Shown here: one piece after another, positions 23,585-35,900 of the stretch
How the letters are laid out: each line of letters begins with the position of its first letter
How positions within the stretch are numbered: position 1 is the stretch's first letter
NCBI GenBank assembly: GCA_900239685.1
Contig: OENT01000659.1
Span: 23,790-87,789, forward strand
Source: Rotaria macrura
Taxonomy: Eukaryota > Rotifera > Eurotatoria > Philodinida > Philodinidae
DNA: 64,000 nucleotides
Direction of reading: 5' to 3'
Program-made: the position numbers and the translations under genes
Notes under the pieces: generated by a model
What the model was told of the DNA's origin: nothing
Databases searched by the model: none
What the model saw: only the letters and a program-made list of their open reading frames with translations

Positions 23585-23910
23585 TTTTACACGCTGGTGC
23601 CGACGGAGTTGAAATTTTTTGAATTAAAAATGTTTAAAAAGTAGTAAGGAATTTGAGTATGCTGTCAAGTTTATTTTCAAAATATGATTTTTTTATTTCA
23701 TAGGAGAAAAATATTTTGACACGAGAATAATAAACTATTTGCTTCTTCGTCAATTTGTTTCAAATTGTATTGTAATGTAATAGCATAAAAATCTGTTTGT
23801 AAATCCGTTGCAAAATTCTATATAAATAGCATACAACTCTTTTGAAAAAATATTGACCAAACTCAAGAATAGGGTTGCGACAGCACCAGCTCCAGCTCTT
23901 TAGAGCAGGA

Positions 23911-24360
23911 NNNNNNNNNNNNNNNNNNNNNNNNNNNNNNNNNNNNNNNNNNNNNNNNNNNNNNNNNNNNNNNNNNNNNNNNNNNNNNNNNNNNNNNNNN
24001 NNNNNNNNNNNNNNNNNNNNNNNNNNNNNNNNNNNNNNNNNNNNNNNNNNNNNNNNNNNNNNNNNNNNNNNNNNNNNNNNNNNNNNNNNNNNNNNNNNNN
24101 NNNNNNNNNNNNNNNNNNNNNNNNNNNNNNNNNNNNNNNNNNNNNNNNNNNNNNNNNNNNNNNNNNNNNNNNNNNNNNNNNNNNNNNNNNNNNNNNNNNN
24201 NNNNNNNNNNNNNNNNNNNNNNNNNNNNNNNNNNNNNNNNNNNNNNNNNNNNNNNNNNNNNNNNNNNNNNNNNNNNNNNNNNNNNNNNNNNNNNNNNNNN
24301 NNNNNNNNNNNNNNNNNNNNNNNNNNNNNNNNNNNNNNNNNNNNNNNNNNNNNNNNNNNN
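23911..24360. other. 450-base assembly gap inside an inverted repeat
   Basis: All bases are N. The left flank ends CCAGCTCTTTAGAGCAGGA and the right flank contains TCCTGCTCTAAAGAGCTGG, which are reverse complements, and AGCTGGAGCT words repeat after it. The gap thus lies in a hairpin-forming repeat that probably defeated assembly. Any frame running through it is meaningless. Confidence 0.95.
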
Positions 24361-24794
24361 AGAGTTATGGGATCTGGTGTTGTTCGGAAGATCAGCTCCT
24401 TTTCCTTAGAGCTGTTGTTGATCTCCTGCTCTAAAGAGCTGGAGCTGTACTACTAGCTCGAGCTCCTAGAGCTAAGCTGGAGCTGTCAAATGCCTACATG
24501 TGAAAAGCTAGAAAAAACGATGCCTTGGAGAAACTGCCATTATATTAAAATGTGTCGAATTCTTATATAATTATCAAATAATAGAGAGCTAACTTATGTG
24601 AACAAAACTCAAAAATTATCTACTCTGTAAAAAAGTGATAGACTAACCTTTTCCAAGTTGATTCAATATTTTTCACTTTTACCTAAACTATAGGCATATC
24701 TAGATGCTATTTGATGACTTTTTTTATAAGATTCGATGAGTTTTTCTTAGTTTCAAAGAAATTTGATCAACACTAGGAAATTAAAGCCAGCTCA

Positions 24795-25075
24795 ATACCG
24801 ATTCTGATTCCGATTCCAACCGATTCTGATCGACTCTGACCGATTCCGATTCCGACCGATTCCGACCGATTCCGATTCCAACCGATTCCGACCGATTCCG
24901 ATTCTAACCGATTCCGATTCCGATTCCAACCGATTCCGACCGATTCCGACCGATTCCAACCGATTCCGACCGATTCCGATTCTAACCGATTCCGATTCCG
25001 ACCAATTCCGATTCTAACCGATTCCGACCGATTCCGAGTCAAGAATCGAATCGGAATCGGTTGGGATCGGAATCG
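24795..25075 (-). repeat. GGAATCGG minisatellite, right arm (inverted)
   Basis: The same repeat family as the left arm, on the opposite strand (CCGATTCCGACCGATTCC). The overlapping 121-codon minus frame consists of repeated SESVGIG-type residues and is not a gene. Confidence 0.85.
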
Positions 25076-25138
25076 GTGCATCCCTACAAGTAAATAATGC
25101 TCGATATATGTACTTCGCCTTTCAGTGAGCTCTCTCAA

Positions 25139-26383
25139 AGAATATGCATGTATGTGTACAGCTTACATTGTCATAGAACCGAATTTTCAATACGATCGTT
25201 TCTCACGATAGAAAATTAAAGAATCCAAAGGTTTCGAAATGATCATCGAAGGCACATAGCTTTCTTCTCGATTAATTTCAAACTTGAAATAATGATTTCT
25301 TACAGTGGTCTCCTTTCTTTCAGGATTCTGCAAAATGAAACTTTAGAATAGATGCATCTCAACACGCTGAACGAAAAGAATCAATTTAGATTCAAAGTTA
25401 CCAAGTGCTTCCTACTACAAAATATTGAGTTTAGAAAAAGTGAATAGGTGTGACTTAGGTATATATGCACAGCTTTTACTCACTTTCAGAGCATGAAAAA
25501 ATCGTTCATTCTGTAATACCGATCATTCGATACAGTGAACTATTGGATTTCACCTGAAAGTAGGTGCTTGTATCAAAAGAGCGTTCTATAAATGTGTCCA
25601 ATCTTATCTTGACGAATTTTCCAAGATACTGCGATTTTTTGGTGATAGAGAAAACAGTGACAAATTCTTCTAATTTATATTTTATCTTTGATTTCGTATA
25701 TAATATTCTCCAACTAAAAGTGAACTCCTTTATTCCTTTTGCATGCTAATGCAGACTGAGAGAAGAAAAGACCGAGATTAGTGAGGCTACATTAAAAAAC
25801 TTGAATCGAAATCCCTCCGTGCGTCGAAATGAGACACATGAAAACAATCGTAAAATAGGATGTGTGGATGAAATAGAAAAGCGTCAAAATTATTCGCAAA
25901 TCCATCCCAAAACCCACACCACACCGTTTCATCTCCTCTGATAATCTATGAGTTCAATTAATACATACAAAAGATGGAATTATAAGACTAAAATTGAATA
26001 AACTAAATCCTAACGAATCGTAAACAAGTGGTGATGTCCGATGATTCATATTGTTATCAGTTAACTTGCTCACGTTTCATATGTTTCAAGTGGGTACTAA
26101 AATTTTGTTGACTTGAAAGATTCTAATCTTCGAATAGATCTGCATGAAGTACAATAGTCGAATCTGTTAGATGAGATAAAGTTGAAGTTAAGAATAACTT
26201 CATTTTTTTCACGTTCTATAATTGTCGTCTCTGAGTAGATGAACATCGAAAAAACAGCCATCGTTGATCGTTCATTTTGAATGATGATAAAATAAATAAC
26301 AATCATGTTGTATTTCATTCTTATTAGGTTTCACTAATGCTCTAAGAGTTACTATATACAAGACAGTCATGATGTGTATTCGT
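25139..26383. other. Intergenic, no gene seen
   Basis: The short open frames here (for example 25564-25746 on plus, which starts at a TTG, and 26097-26318 on minus) lack splice context or recognisable motifs. Confidence 0.4.
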
Positions 26384-26401
26384 TTTATTAACAAATATAA
26401 T

Positions 26402-26860
26402 TTAAAGAAAAAAAGAATTCATGGAAATATCTGTTTGAGATCTGTACGATACAACATTGCATCGTTGTGAAAGTTTCCTTTTCAATTGTTCGATTAAAAT
26501 AAGTTTATACTCTTCGTATTGTTTTCGAATAGCATCTTCATAAACTTGTCTATCGTCATCAATTAATGAATGAAGTATTGCTAATTGTTCATTATTCAAT
26601 AGAGGTAAACATGGAAGAAATGAATTTAAATCTAATGTAAGTAAAGAAAACTCGTTCTGATTGGAATTGCCTTGTGAACAAACGAGACAAGGCATTGAAC
26701 GAGACATATTAACAAGAAATTGTTTCGTCGGTTTCCGTTGACCATATAACCAATATGAGAAATAATTATCAACTATTGTTGGAATAACAGATTGTTTAAT
26801 CCCCATCATAATGCCAGCAGCTACGTTAGAACGGACAAGACGATAATCCGCTGGTTGCAT
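26402..26860 (-). CDS. Unidentified 152-aa protein or terminal exon
   Basis: An ATG-started open frame of 152 codons; AATAAA follows on the minus strand (26384-26389). The protein has an N-terminal segment VRSNVAAGIMMGIKQSV, a CLVC pair near residue 60, then a Glu/Lys-rich C-terminal helix (YEDAIRKQYEEYKLILIEQ) that could be a short coiled coil. In-frame codons continue upstream of the ATG (KIQQIYKKIRQIIVLSEED) to a stop near 26930, so the ATG could be internal to a longer exon. No signal peptide or membrane segment. The family is not recognised. Confidence 0.5.
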   Translation of the reverse strand: MQPADYRLVRSNVAAGIMMGIKQSVIPTIVDNYFSYWLYGQRKPTKQFLVNMSRSMPCLVCSQGNSNQNEFSLLTLDLNSFLPCLPLLNNEQLAILHSLIDDDRQVYEDAIRKQYEEYKLILIEQLKRKLSQRCNVVSYRSQTDISMNSFFL

Positions 26861-26939
26861 ATCTTCTTCTGATAGAACAATAATTTGTCTTATCTTTTTA
26901 TAGATCTGCTGTATCTTTAATCGATTTAATCATTTGACA

Positions 26940-29657
26940 TGAATATGTAATGTAAGGAATGTCAAAGAAACAACAGATGATTTCTCATCATTGTTTTCAA
27001 TTGAAAATGAATGAAAAAGAAAAGAAAACAAGGACAACATGCTGTTGAGAGATTTAACTAGATCAATGTCTTGAAATTCTCTTCTATGATCATCAATTAC
27101 AGGATCCAATTTATTGCCTTGTGTGGGTGTGACTGTGTGAAAATAATTCTATTGTCGATAGTATTTACTGAAACACTATAATCATCAGTGATCTGCCAAT
27201 GAAGTTTACAATTATTCAATTATAAATCTCGCGGCTAATTTCTACATGAGTAAATCGACAGAGCAGACGTCATATTGATGTTGTTTTTAATGACATATAA
27301 TTGAAGCAAAACAAGTTCTATAGGATCAAGTGGTGTAAAACACGGGTCACGTCGATATGTATATAGATATAGAAATAAGAGTTGTAATCTATCATTGTAA
27401 TTACTCAGTACTGTGACATATGTTGATAATTGAAGAGATTAGAAGGAAGAGAATGCCATCACCGAAATTGTTTCATTTATTGTTTTCAATCTCGTGAAAA
27501 TATGGGACGTGATTATAAATAATAGATAAAAGAAACTCACAATATCAAAATCAGTTGTGTGATCGGCTCTTCTTCTAGTAGGGTTTTGTCGAGTTTTCTT
27601 TTTCTACATTCCCTCGTTCCTATTAGTAGTAAAAGAACGCAAAAAGATATAAAGGCCAAAAAGAAACGATTTCTAGATAGACTATATGAATAGACTTTCT
27701 ATTTGTTATTTGGTAAGAGAACGCTACTGGTTTTTGCTTGATGCTTTTATCAGTTGGCACGAATACAACAGCGACGTATGCATCAACATTTCCTCGTTGT
27801 TTCATTCTTACTTTGGTATGTTTTAACTCGGACGAATATTCTCGCCTCGTGATTCGCCTTCATTGAAAATTAAAGCGAAGAAAAAAGTAAGTTCAGCCCA
27901 ATAATTGTCACATATTTTATCTATGATTGAATGAAATGATATAGTTTTATATTGTGTTAATTAATTTGTTTGAATCAATCGTCGATTGTTTGCTGCGTTC
28001 TTTCTTCTTTCTTTCTTCGCTTGCGTCATCATCGTGATAAAAAGAAAGAGAGAATCGTTGAGGGACGACCTTCTCTTCTTTCGTTTTATCGATATGTATA
28101 TATAACTTGACAAGTGTCAACAGACTGATGTCGTACGACTGAATGCGCAATCCATAGATATTTCTTTTCGTCAATTATTATTATTGTAAAGCAATCGAAT
28201 CATCTGTATCTTTAATGATCATGCAACAGACACGTATATGTATTTGTTTATCAATACAGAATATATGGAACAGACAGTTTGACTAGTTGGAAAAAATCTG
28301 TAAAACATCTGTATGAAGGATGTCTGTCGGACGATTTTATAAATAAGGTAAAATATCATTGACTCACTCCGGGCTATGCTTCTCCCTTGATTAGATTGAC
28401 TTAAGTATTGATTTGTACGATCGATTTTGCTCGCTGATTTGATTATTACTCATCTATGAAACAGAAGTATTTACTAATTCGTTGAAAAGCTAGATGAGGT
28501 ATTTTTCTCCTATAATTTATCCTCAGTTGACAGATTCTAATGAATAAACGATGTTATTCAGTCGTAGAAATGTCAAGAGATAATTATCCTAGTTAAACAT
28601 TTCTTTTCAATCATGCTCGATGCATTACTTCAAGGAATATTGATCGAACTAAATTTCTCTCGAATAACATGTTTAACAGCCGAATATCGGACTAAGATTC
28701 TCATTTTATCAGATTAATATGATTTCTTTCTAAATATAAAAAATGCTTTTGACATCTGTATTGACCATTATCTTGTTATGAATACCTTGAAGATAGAAAT
28801 GATAACATCGATTGATATTGAAATAGTATACTCGAATAATCTTTGTTAAAAGCGACAATGATATAATCATTGAAGTAATTGTATACCGTATTTCAACATA
28901 GCGGACAGAATAGATTGAATCGAAGGGCATTTTCAAATCGAAATTTACTGTGTGTGTGTGTGTGTGTGTTTTGAATATGTAAGTCAATCTCAGTCGCATG
29001 GAGATTATCGACAATATAACACTTCAAATTAGAGTAATTGGAGGAGGAACGCTTGTATGTTTTGTTAATATATCGAATCGAATTTCTCTTCTGCCGATGA
29101 AACAGGTGATAGAAAAGTTATGTTGATGCAATGAAGGTCAATGGGACTTTTAGAAAAAAAAAGTTTACATTATGATTGTTTAACAAGGGAAATGGCAGCG
29201 AGAATTTCCTTTTCTATTGAAAAAGAATTTAAAAAAATATTAAAGAGAGTGACTCTTGTTTACATTCGGCTATAAGCGGCTAATAGCAGAGTGAAAGGAA
29301 GCAATTTGGCTTATATATATATATATATATATAGATATTACACATCTGTAGAGTCTTCGATAGTTCTATGCTGTTGGTAGAGGAGTCATTTGCGTTAGTC
29401 TCAGCTGGAGTAATTCAGAAGCCGAGCATCTTAAACACACAAGTAAACTTCTCAAAATTCTAGAAAAGATTCTTCAACAGAGTTTTACATTGCGAGTGAC
29501 GAGTTTGTCAAAGCGTCAGAATGAATTGTATGATGATGAAGAAATGAAAAACGTTCGAGAAAAATATTTTCAACCTGTGATCTGTTAAATATTTATCGTA
29601 GATGATATTCTTGCTGTCAACGATTGCAAAACACATGTATTATTGTCGAATGTTTTA
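26940..29657. other. 2.7-kb stretch without a supported gene
   Basis: Only short open frames of low complexity. It contains a (TG)n run at about 28951-28970 and a (TA)n run at about 29312-29331. It is the 5' flank of both the minus-strand small gene and the plus-strand membrane-protein gene. Confidence 0.5.
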
Positions 29658-31720
29658 ATGTTTAGAATGAAAATAATTGAATTATATTCGTATTTATTGA
29701 TTTTATTCTTAACATTACTAATATTTCCATTAGTATATTCCTCAACAGCGTGTTCAATATTTCCTTCACTTAATTGTTCATGTTTTCAATCAAACGACGA
29801 TTTGAATTCAAGTTCAAATATAAAAATTTATTCGCATTTATATTGCCAGGGAAATTCTTTAACTGGAGAAACTTTTCAATCTCCGTTTGGTTCTGATTTT
29901 AACCATCAAAATCGTTTTCATACTGTTTCAATTCAATTTTCTAATGAAGGTCGTTTCGAAGTTCACCCGCACCAATTCGATTCTTTAGCGATGTTATTCT
30001 CTCAAACAGATACAAATGCACAAATCGATGTTTTTCTTCGATTTAACGGATTTAGTCATATTAAATTTCATGAGAATTCCTTGGGTTCGACTATATTTCA
30101 GCAAAGACCTCAAAATAAACGCCTATGGTTACATCTTATTCCAATGAGACTTAATCTAACACAGGTAATAGTTGAGTATCGTCTATTTGTTGTTGTTGTT
30201 GTGCTTAACGAAACAAAGTTTTATTCGGTATAGATCGAACTCGAAGATAATTCTACAATAATTGAAGATCAATTTAGTTTTTCGTCGAACTGTTTTTCTG
30301 GTTTAAAAGTTTCACAATTCACAATATTTATTCACACATTGAGATATCGTTTTCCCTCATTAAATGCATTCGAAAACATATTCAACAATACAAATATTGG
30401 CGAACTTCATTTTCACGGATCCATCATTCGTCCAAGTTTATCTTTGTCGGGGCAAAAATTTAGAGGTCTCGTTCGATCCTTGACACTTCATCGACATGTT
30501 GATACCATTGATGCGGACACTTTTCCATACTATTCTCATGCCTACTCTTATACGATTCATTCGATTCAAGCGCATTCAATGAATCTTAGTTCATTTATAC
30601 CGTTGCACAGAAATCTACGAGGATTGGAGATCTTGAAGCCACGTTTCGAAATTTCCATCAATCAATTTCTCCCAACATTGGATTCGTTGAGCATAGATGT
30701 TGAAAATTTAAATGAAAAAACGCTCTTCGCAGCTCGTCATATCTATAATCTAAAGTTAGGCTCATCGCTTCGTACGATTGATCCCGAAATATATCCATTA
30801 TTGTCACAGCGACTACATCATTTAGATTTAGTTGATATTGAATTATCTCAAATGATATCCGAATCACGTTGTCATCTTATCAAATATCTTTCAAAGAACT
30901 ATAAACATCGGATGAATATCATTTTACCTCGACTTGAAAACTTAACGGAATGCGATTGTGCGCGACTGTTTATTAATCATCTTCAATTAAATCAAAATCC
31001 AAAGGCAAATTATAATTTTTCAGCCTGCTCACAATTGTGCTATTTGAACGATTGTCCGACAATTAGTGAATATTTTAAAGATGTTTATCCTTTAATTAAC
31101 AACGAGTATAAACTAGATCATAGTCCGAATGGAACGATTAATGATCGAAATAATTCCAATACTCATTTATCATCGGTTGATATTGTTTCTGATTTAGTTG
31201 ATGTTGATATGATGGGATTTCTTATGAATCAAACTGATGATCAAGAAAGAAATCTAACACGGAAGTAAATACATTTTTAAGTTAAGAAAAATCGATTTTC
31301 TATTCATTTACTATTATTAGATCATCTACAACGACATTAGCGACGCTGATCAATTCTGTTAAAGATAATATATCTGCCATCGAAAATATTCAAGAGTTCG
31401 ATGATGTAGTGGCTTATGTGACACCTAACTTCTATGAACCGCAGGATGAGCAAATTGATTCAACAATCAAATTTGTTGAGCCTTTTGTAAATCAAATCGA
31501 TACAACAACAATGTTTTTCGAACCGTTGGATGATCCAATTATCGAGCAAATCACAGAAACATCGGAAACTAGTCCAAATCAACGTTCTTTTTCATGGCTT
31601 TTGTTGTTAGTCGGCATCGGCCTTGTTCTTCTTCTTCTAATTATCATCGTTGTTCTTGTTATTCGCTTTCGACAAAATCGAACACAACGCTATTTTAAAC
31701 CTTTACCAGAATACGTTTAG
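29658..31720 (+). CDS. Type I membrane protein with LRR-like ectodomain (gene X), three exons
   Basis: The exons 29658-30164, 30234-31264 and 31321-31720 join in frame (donors GTAATAG and GTAAAT, acceptors GGTATAG and ATTATTAG) to 645 aa; AATAAA follows at 31905-31910. I chose ATG 29658 over the TTG at 29643; ATG 29667 is also possible. Residues 1 to about 31 form a signal peptide with a long hydrophobic core. A Cys-containing stretch (CSIFPSLNCSCFQ) follows, then ~370 residues of alternating Leu/Ile strands (LRGLEIL, LRTIDPEIYPLL, HHLDLVDIEL), irregular but LRR-like, closed by a Cys cluster (CDCARL...CSQLC...DC) resembling an LRR C-cap. Residues about 600-627 are one membrane helix, followed by an 18-residue basic tail ending YFKPLPEYV. 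Several N-x-S/T sites fit an extracellular domain. It is probably a surface receptor or adhesion protein; the ligand is unknown. Confidence 0.75.
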
Positions 31721-31869
31721 ATTAGAAGACACGCGCAATTTTTGCAATGAAACGAGTCATGAGCATTGTGATCGTCCTTCTTTTTCATTTTTCTTTTGTT
31801 TTCGAAGAAAAAAAATTATCTACTCTATTCATTTGTATCCGTGGAAGATCAAGAAAATAATTGATCTAT

Positions 31870-32379
31870 CGTCGCTAAATCTTTTTTGACAATTTTATAC
31901 GAACAATAAAACATCTTTGCTTGGGAACCTTGAATGAAATTATAAACGTGGGATAGATGAACATTTTAGAAAAGTTGCAGAACAATCGAATACTGTGTCA
32001 TAATTATGAATGAACTATTGATCGTTCTACGTTCTTTCTTCCTTTCAAATAGTATTGTATTCAAGGATAATAATACAATAATTAAAATGATATTTCGTCA
32101 AAATAGTCTCGAATATAATTCTCGCGAAAATATAAAATAAAAAAAGAATATCCTTTTCATATCTCTTGAAATGAGAAAGTCTGTCGATTTTTTGTTTTCA
32201 TCGAAATAGAAATAACCGATCGATTTATGCGTCAACGTCTTTTGCGCATGGTCGACTTCATAAACAACGTGTTCAAAAGTTGATGTAACAGTTTTCATTT
32301 CATGTCTGATAAATATTCATACTAAAATATTCAAAATGTTGTGTTTTGATCGAGTAAAGATATGTTAATTACTAGTCTA
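31870..32379. other. Intergenic between gene X and decayed gene Y
   Basis: About 500 bp with no gene; no clear counterpart was seen in the other copy of the duplicated block (50180-50640). Confidence 0.4.
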
Positions 32380-32975
32380 TCGAACAAATATTTGTATACA
32401 TACATTCATTTATTTATACACTAGAAGAGATAGACATCCTTATTTTTCATAGTTTTCTTTAGACGTGTTGTCATTCTTCTTTCCTTTCTGTGGGTATTGT
32501 AAAGGACACGCAATCTCGTGTATTCATCATCTTCTCCTTTGTCTCGTTATTTAACTACATAGATTACTTAATGCGTTCTTTTCTTGCCTCGCTCTCTTCT
32601 ACTATATATAGAACTAAAAGAACGAGTAGAGTAATAATATTACCTTGAAGACAATCGAAGCCAAATTGAGTTTATCCGTCAAAAACAACCGCATATGTAC
32701 AAACACACAAGAAACGACATCTGTTTCGTAATCGAGCAAATCTCTTCAGTCCGCAACTAAGAACGAAGAAATGACTTAAAATTCACAAATTAATAGGATG
32801 AATTCGTCAATAGATTAGTACGTAGCGTATTAACGAAACAGTATTTTCATTCAATAGTATACCAGGATTTTAGCGCTGATTAGTATATTCATGTTTAATA
32901 GGAAGACATATCGTAGATTTAATTCTTTCGATTTAGGCATCAAAAATAGAAAAATAAATTTTTTGAAATTCGTAA
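32380..32975 (+). pseudogene. Dead copy of AI-2E-like permease promoter and first exon (gene Y remnant)
   Basis: It aligns base by base with 50640-51290, the promoter, 5' UTR and exon 1 of the intact permease gene. For example, 32434-32478 and 50733-50777 agree at 38 of 45 positions, and the words ACTACATAGATT, GAAGACAATCGAAG and CCGTCAAAAAC are shared in order. Within the former exon, AATTAATAGGAT/AATTAACAAGAT and TTTAATTCTTTC still match, and the exon-end GTAAGA donor is conserved near 32970. The start codon is lost, the reading frame is broken and the later exons are not found downstream. Only the first exon is traceable. Confidence 0.75.
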
Positions 32976-35900
32976 GAAGTAACATAGGATTACGTTAGCG
33001 TTTTCGCTGTTCTTTCGCTTGCACTGACTCCTCTTTCATTCTTTAACGTTAGACATAGTTTTGACATATTTATAAATGATAAACTTACATGTTCCATTCG
33101 TAAATATTTTTAATTTACTTGATATTAAGAAAATATTATCTGGTGAAGAAATCGCTCGTTACAAGATCGAATAGAACGGCTCATTCTTTATCCATTCATT
33201 TGACTAATAACACGTAAAACATCTCACTCAAAAATGTAGGTCTTTCGATAGTTCTCTGACAGAAGCCAAAATATCATACACAAAAATATTGATGTACCAT
33301 AAAGTCACTGATTTTCCTGCTGTTTGAATCTTACTCTAATATATTTGATTCTCATCCGTATGCCATAACCTTAGTTCTATCCGCCCACAAATCTAGGCGA
33401 TTGAATGATGATCAAAAGTAGTTCATAAGAAATTCATCGAAACTAATGCAGCTATTGTCAATACAGAAACCGTACAGAATACTCGTCTTACGTTTATCTC
33501 TTTTTCGTGACATTCTCATTTTATACCCTACATGATATGCCTTCTTCTTGTTCTTAGGTGTCATCCTCGACGAGAACAATGTACCTATATGTTATGTACT
33601 TTGACCTTGACTCGAAAACTCAGATAATAAATGTCGTTTAGTTTCCTAGAAATTAACATACGGCAACATATACGTATAACGATGATGTACTGCAGAAAAC
33701 AATGTCTGTCCATTGATATGATACCAATCTCATCGTTTTGTGGTATGCCCTATAGGTAAATAGGAAACTAATCGAAAATTTGAGATTGTAGAGCATCGGC
33801 ACTTGACATTGGTTTGATATTATCGTTTGAATAAATTGTCTACAACATTATTTGCTTGCGCATATTTTATAAACTTTTACAATTCAACGTCTATTCTATT
33901 AGTTATTCACTATCAAAGTATTTTTTTCTAATATGATATGTATGAATCATTGTACTGGTGTCACCGATGGCTATAATGTCTTTTTTTCGATTCCAACATA
34001 CATAAAAGCCATAAAAATAAAATTACTGCTGTCCGAAGTGTTTTTTTCTGACGTGTTGTTTTGTTTGCATGTAATTTTAGATTTCATGTTTTAGTTTTCA
34101 CTCGGTTCAATTCAAAGACATGTGTTTTAATGATTAGATTTCTTTTAAATCTCAACATAAGACAATATGTTTCGACAAGCTAACTAATTTGTTAATCTAT
34201 TTGTATTTTGAAATGAATGAAATGATAACCGATTGGATTCAATATCGACCAGAGGATGAATCTTAACAACAAACAATCGATCTGAAAAATAGAGGAAGTT
34301 TGTTCTTTTATCACACAATGCATTTCTTCTAACAAAAAGAAAAGAAACTTAAAATCCATCAGTACTAAAAAAATCGTCAATGGTACTTTAGATCGTTGAT
34401 TGACATCTTTTTACTAGCATATATAAGAGATTGAATGTTAAATTTCTGCTTTATGGTAAAGTCTCTTAGCTATACTTTTCAATCTTCAAGGTATCAAACG
34501 AACTAGTATTTTGATTTACATCATAGTATCCAAGCAAAAAGTTCACTCTTATATGATCACGATGACGAAAGATGAAATCTTTTCGATGATTACTATCCGT
34601 ATAGAGAGATTCTTAAAAGCGTCATATTTCTTGTCTTCGAAAATGTATGCAGAGAGAATGCATTGAACTGGTAAGTGTGTCCTAAAATAAAGTCATTGTA
34701 CTGTTTTGACGATGAGTAATGTCAAAGCCGAGTCAAGAATCACTTTCTAAGTCATTTATATAGAGGAGCACGATTTTAATATGCAAACATAGAACATTTC
34801 ATGTACATGACAACAATGAGAATGATTGAGGAAAATGGTGCCAACAGTATAATGAGTCTGTTCATCATTCACAATCTTATTTGAATGTTTCATTAGCATT
34901 AGTAGATACCTGAACACATTCTACAATACTTGCTCAATCGTTTTTTTTATCGTTTTTAACAAATAGGAACCACCCGCTAGTGACATGTTAACTAGGCGTG
35001 CAGTTCATTTGTCAATGAATAATATATTAATTAACTATCATTGACACCAACTGCACGAGAGAAACACCTTTTTCTAAAAAACATGTCTTTTGTTCTACAA
35101 TATGTTAGTAAAGTAAAAGAACAGTTTTTTACAAATCAGAATATTCAATTACGTATTAGGCCATAATTATTCGCTAATAATAAAAGACTAAAGCTCTGAT
35201 CATGCTTTGCACACACACACACACACACACACAAATATGAATGAATTGAAAATGGTTCTTTTTATAACGTTTAATTCATGAGCTATTGGGTTTATTAATA
35301 ACAATAAGTCATTTTTGTTCAACTTCGCAATGAGATTGACGAGTAACATCACGAATAATAACGAATGCGAACTTCGATGAGTTCAAAACTGTAAAAAGAA
35401 ACAAATAATCAGTAGTAATATTTCATTTATAAGATATTATCTACTTTAATTAATACTTAGATGAAACCAAAACTAAAAGAAACTTGGAACTTCTCGTAAA
35501 CATTGTTTCTTTTCAATAATGAAATTATATTTTTCATCTTATTGGCAGAGTCGCTAAAGAAGATGGAAGAAATAGCGAGTGTTATCACGAAAAAGAAATG
35601 AATAGATATGATTTTTTTTATTCCGTTTTACAAGAATCAAAGATAAATGTATTCTTTGATGAAAAACGGTTTACATTCAATTAGTCCCCTCCTCATTTAC
35701 AGACACTTCTAGTCAATCCTTTTTTGGAATGCGGGTGTGAGTAGAAATGGCACTCATACCCAGTTACAGCTTCTCTCATTCAAGAAAGAAGTGAAGTATT
35801 ACGTATATTTCATGGCTGTATTCTTTGCCAAATTGCCACACAGAGACGCCATAACTTTATTTTTACACTGACTCATGGTTTACCTCTATTGGTTGGAATA

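Larger units (their letters stand above)
22591..25086. mobile_element. hAT-type element with long inverted repeats, 2.5 kb including gap
   Basis: The ends TAGGGATGCA (22591) and TGCATCCCTA (25086) are perfect inverted decamers, and the inversion continues (AACAATTCCGATCC versus ACCGATTCCGATCC). They are flanked by an exact 8-bp direct repeat, CAAGTAAA, at 22583-22590 and 25087-25094. Inside, both ends carry GGAATC/GGTT minisatellite arrays in opposite orientation, followed by further inverted segments (23103-23185 against 24685-24770, sharing GATGCTATTTGATGACTTTT). No transposase frame is visible; the unresolved gap could hide sequence. It is inserted in the transglycosylase-like fragment. 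Confidence 0.85.
22287..25138 (-). pseudogene. tRNA-guanine transglycosylase-like fragment interrupted by a hAT-type element
   Basis: On the minus strand, the segment read from about 22437 down to 22310 gives ITKSRVGRLELDRS...IETPVFMPVGIQGTLKGLTF, the conserved N-terminal segment of queuine/guanine tRNA-ribosyltransferases. It is preceded by an acceptor-like TAG. Upstream the same frame continues (LLDAVDQHLGCGVALVF) to 22590, is cut by a transposable element, and resumes at 25087 (STYIEHY). Removing the element and one target copy restores an open frame across the junction. After GLTF the family similarity stops, a stop codon follows at 22287, and the catalytic part of the enzyme (which should begin with a GNTYHL-type motif) is not found downstream. 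It is therefore a broken fragment. Confidence 0.6.

Noticed and set aside
23875..24456. 193-codon frame across the N run
   Set aside because: Most codons are unknown; the flanks are a hairpin repeat.
24773..25138. 121-codon minus frame rich in SESVGIG residues
   Set aside because: Translation of the GGAATC minisatellite; only its first few residues (STYIEHYLL) belong to the interrupted coding fragment.
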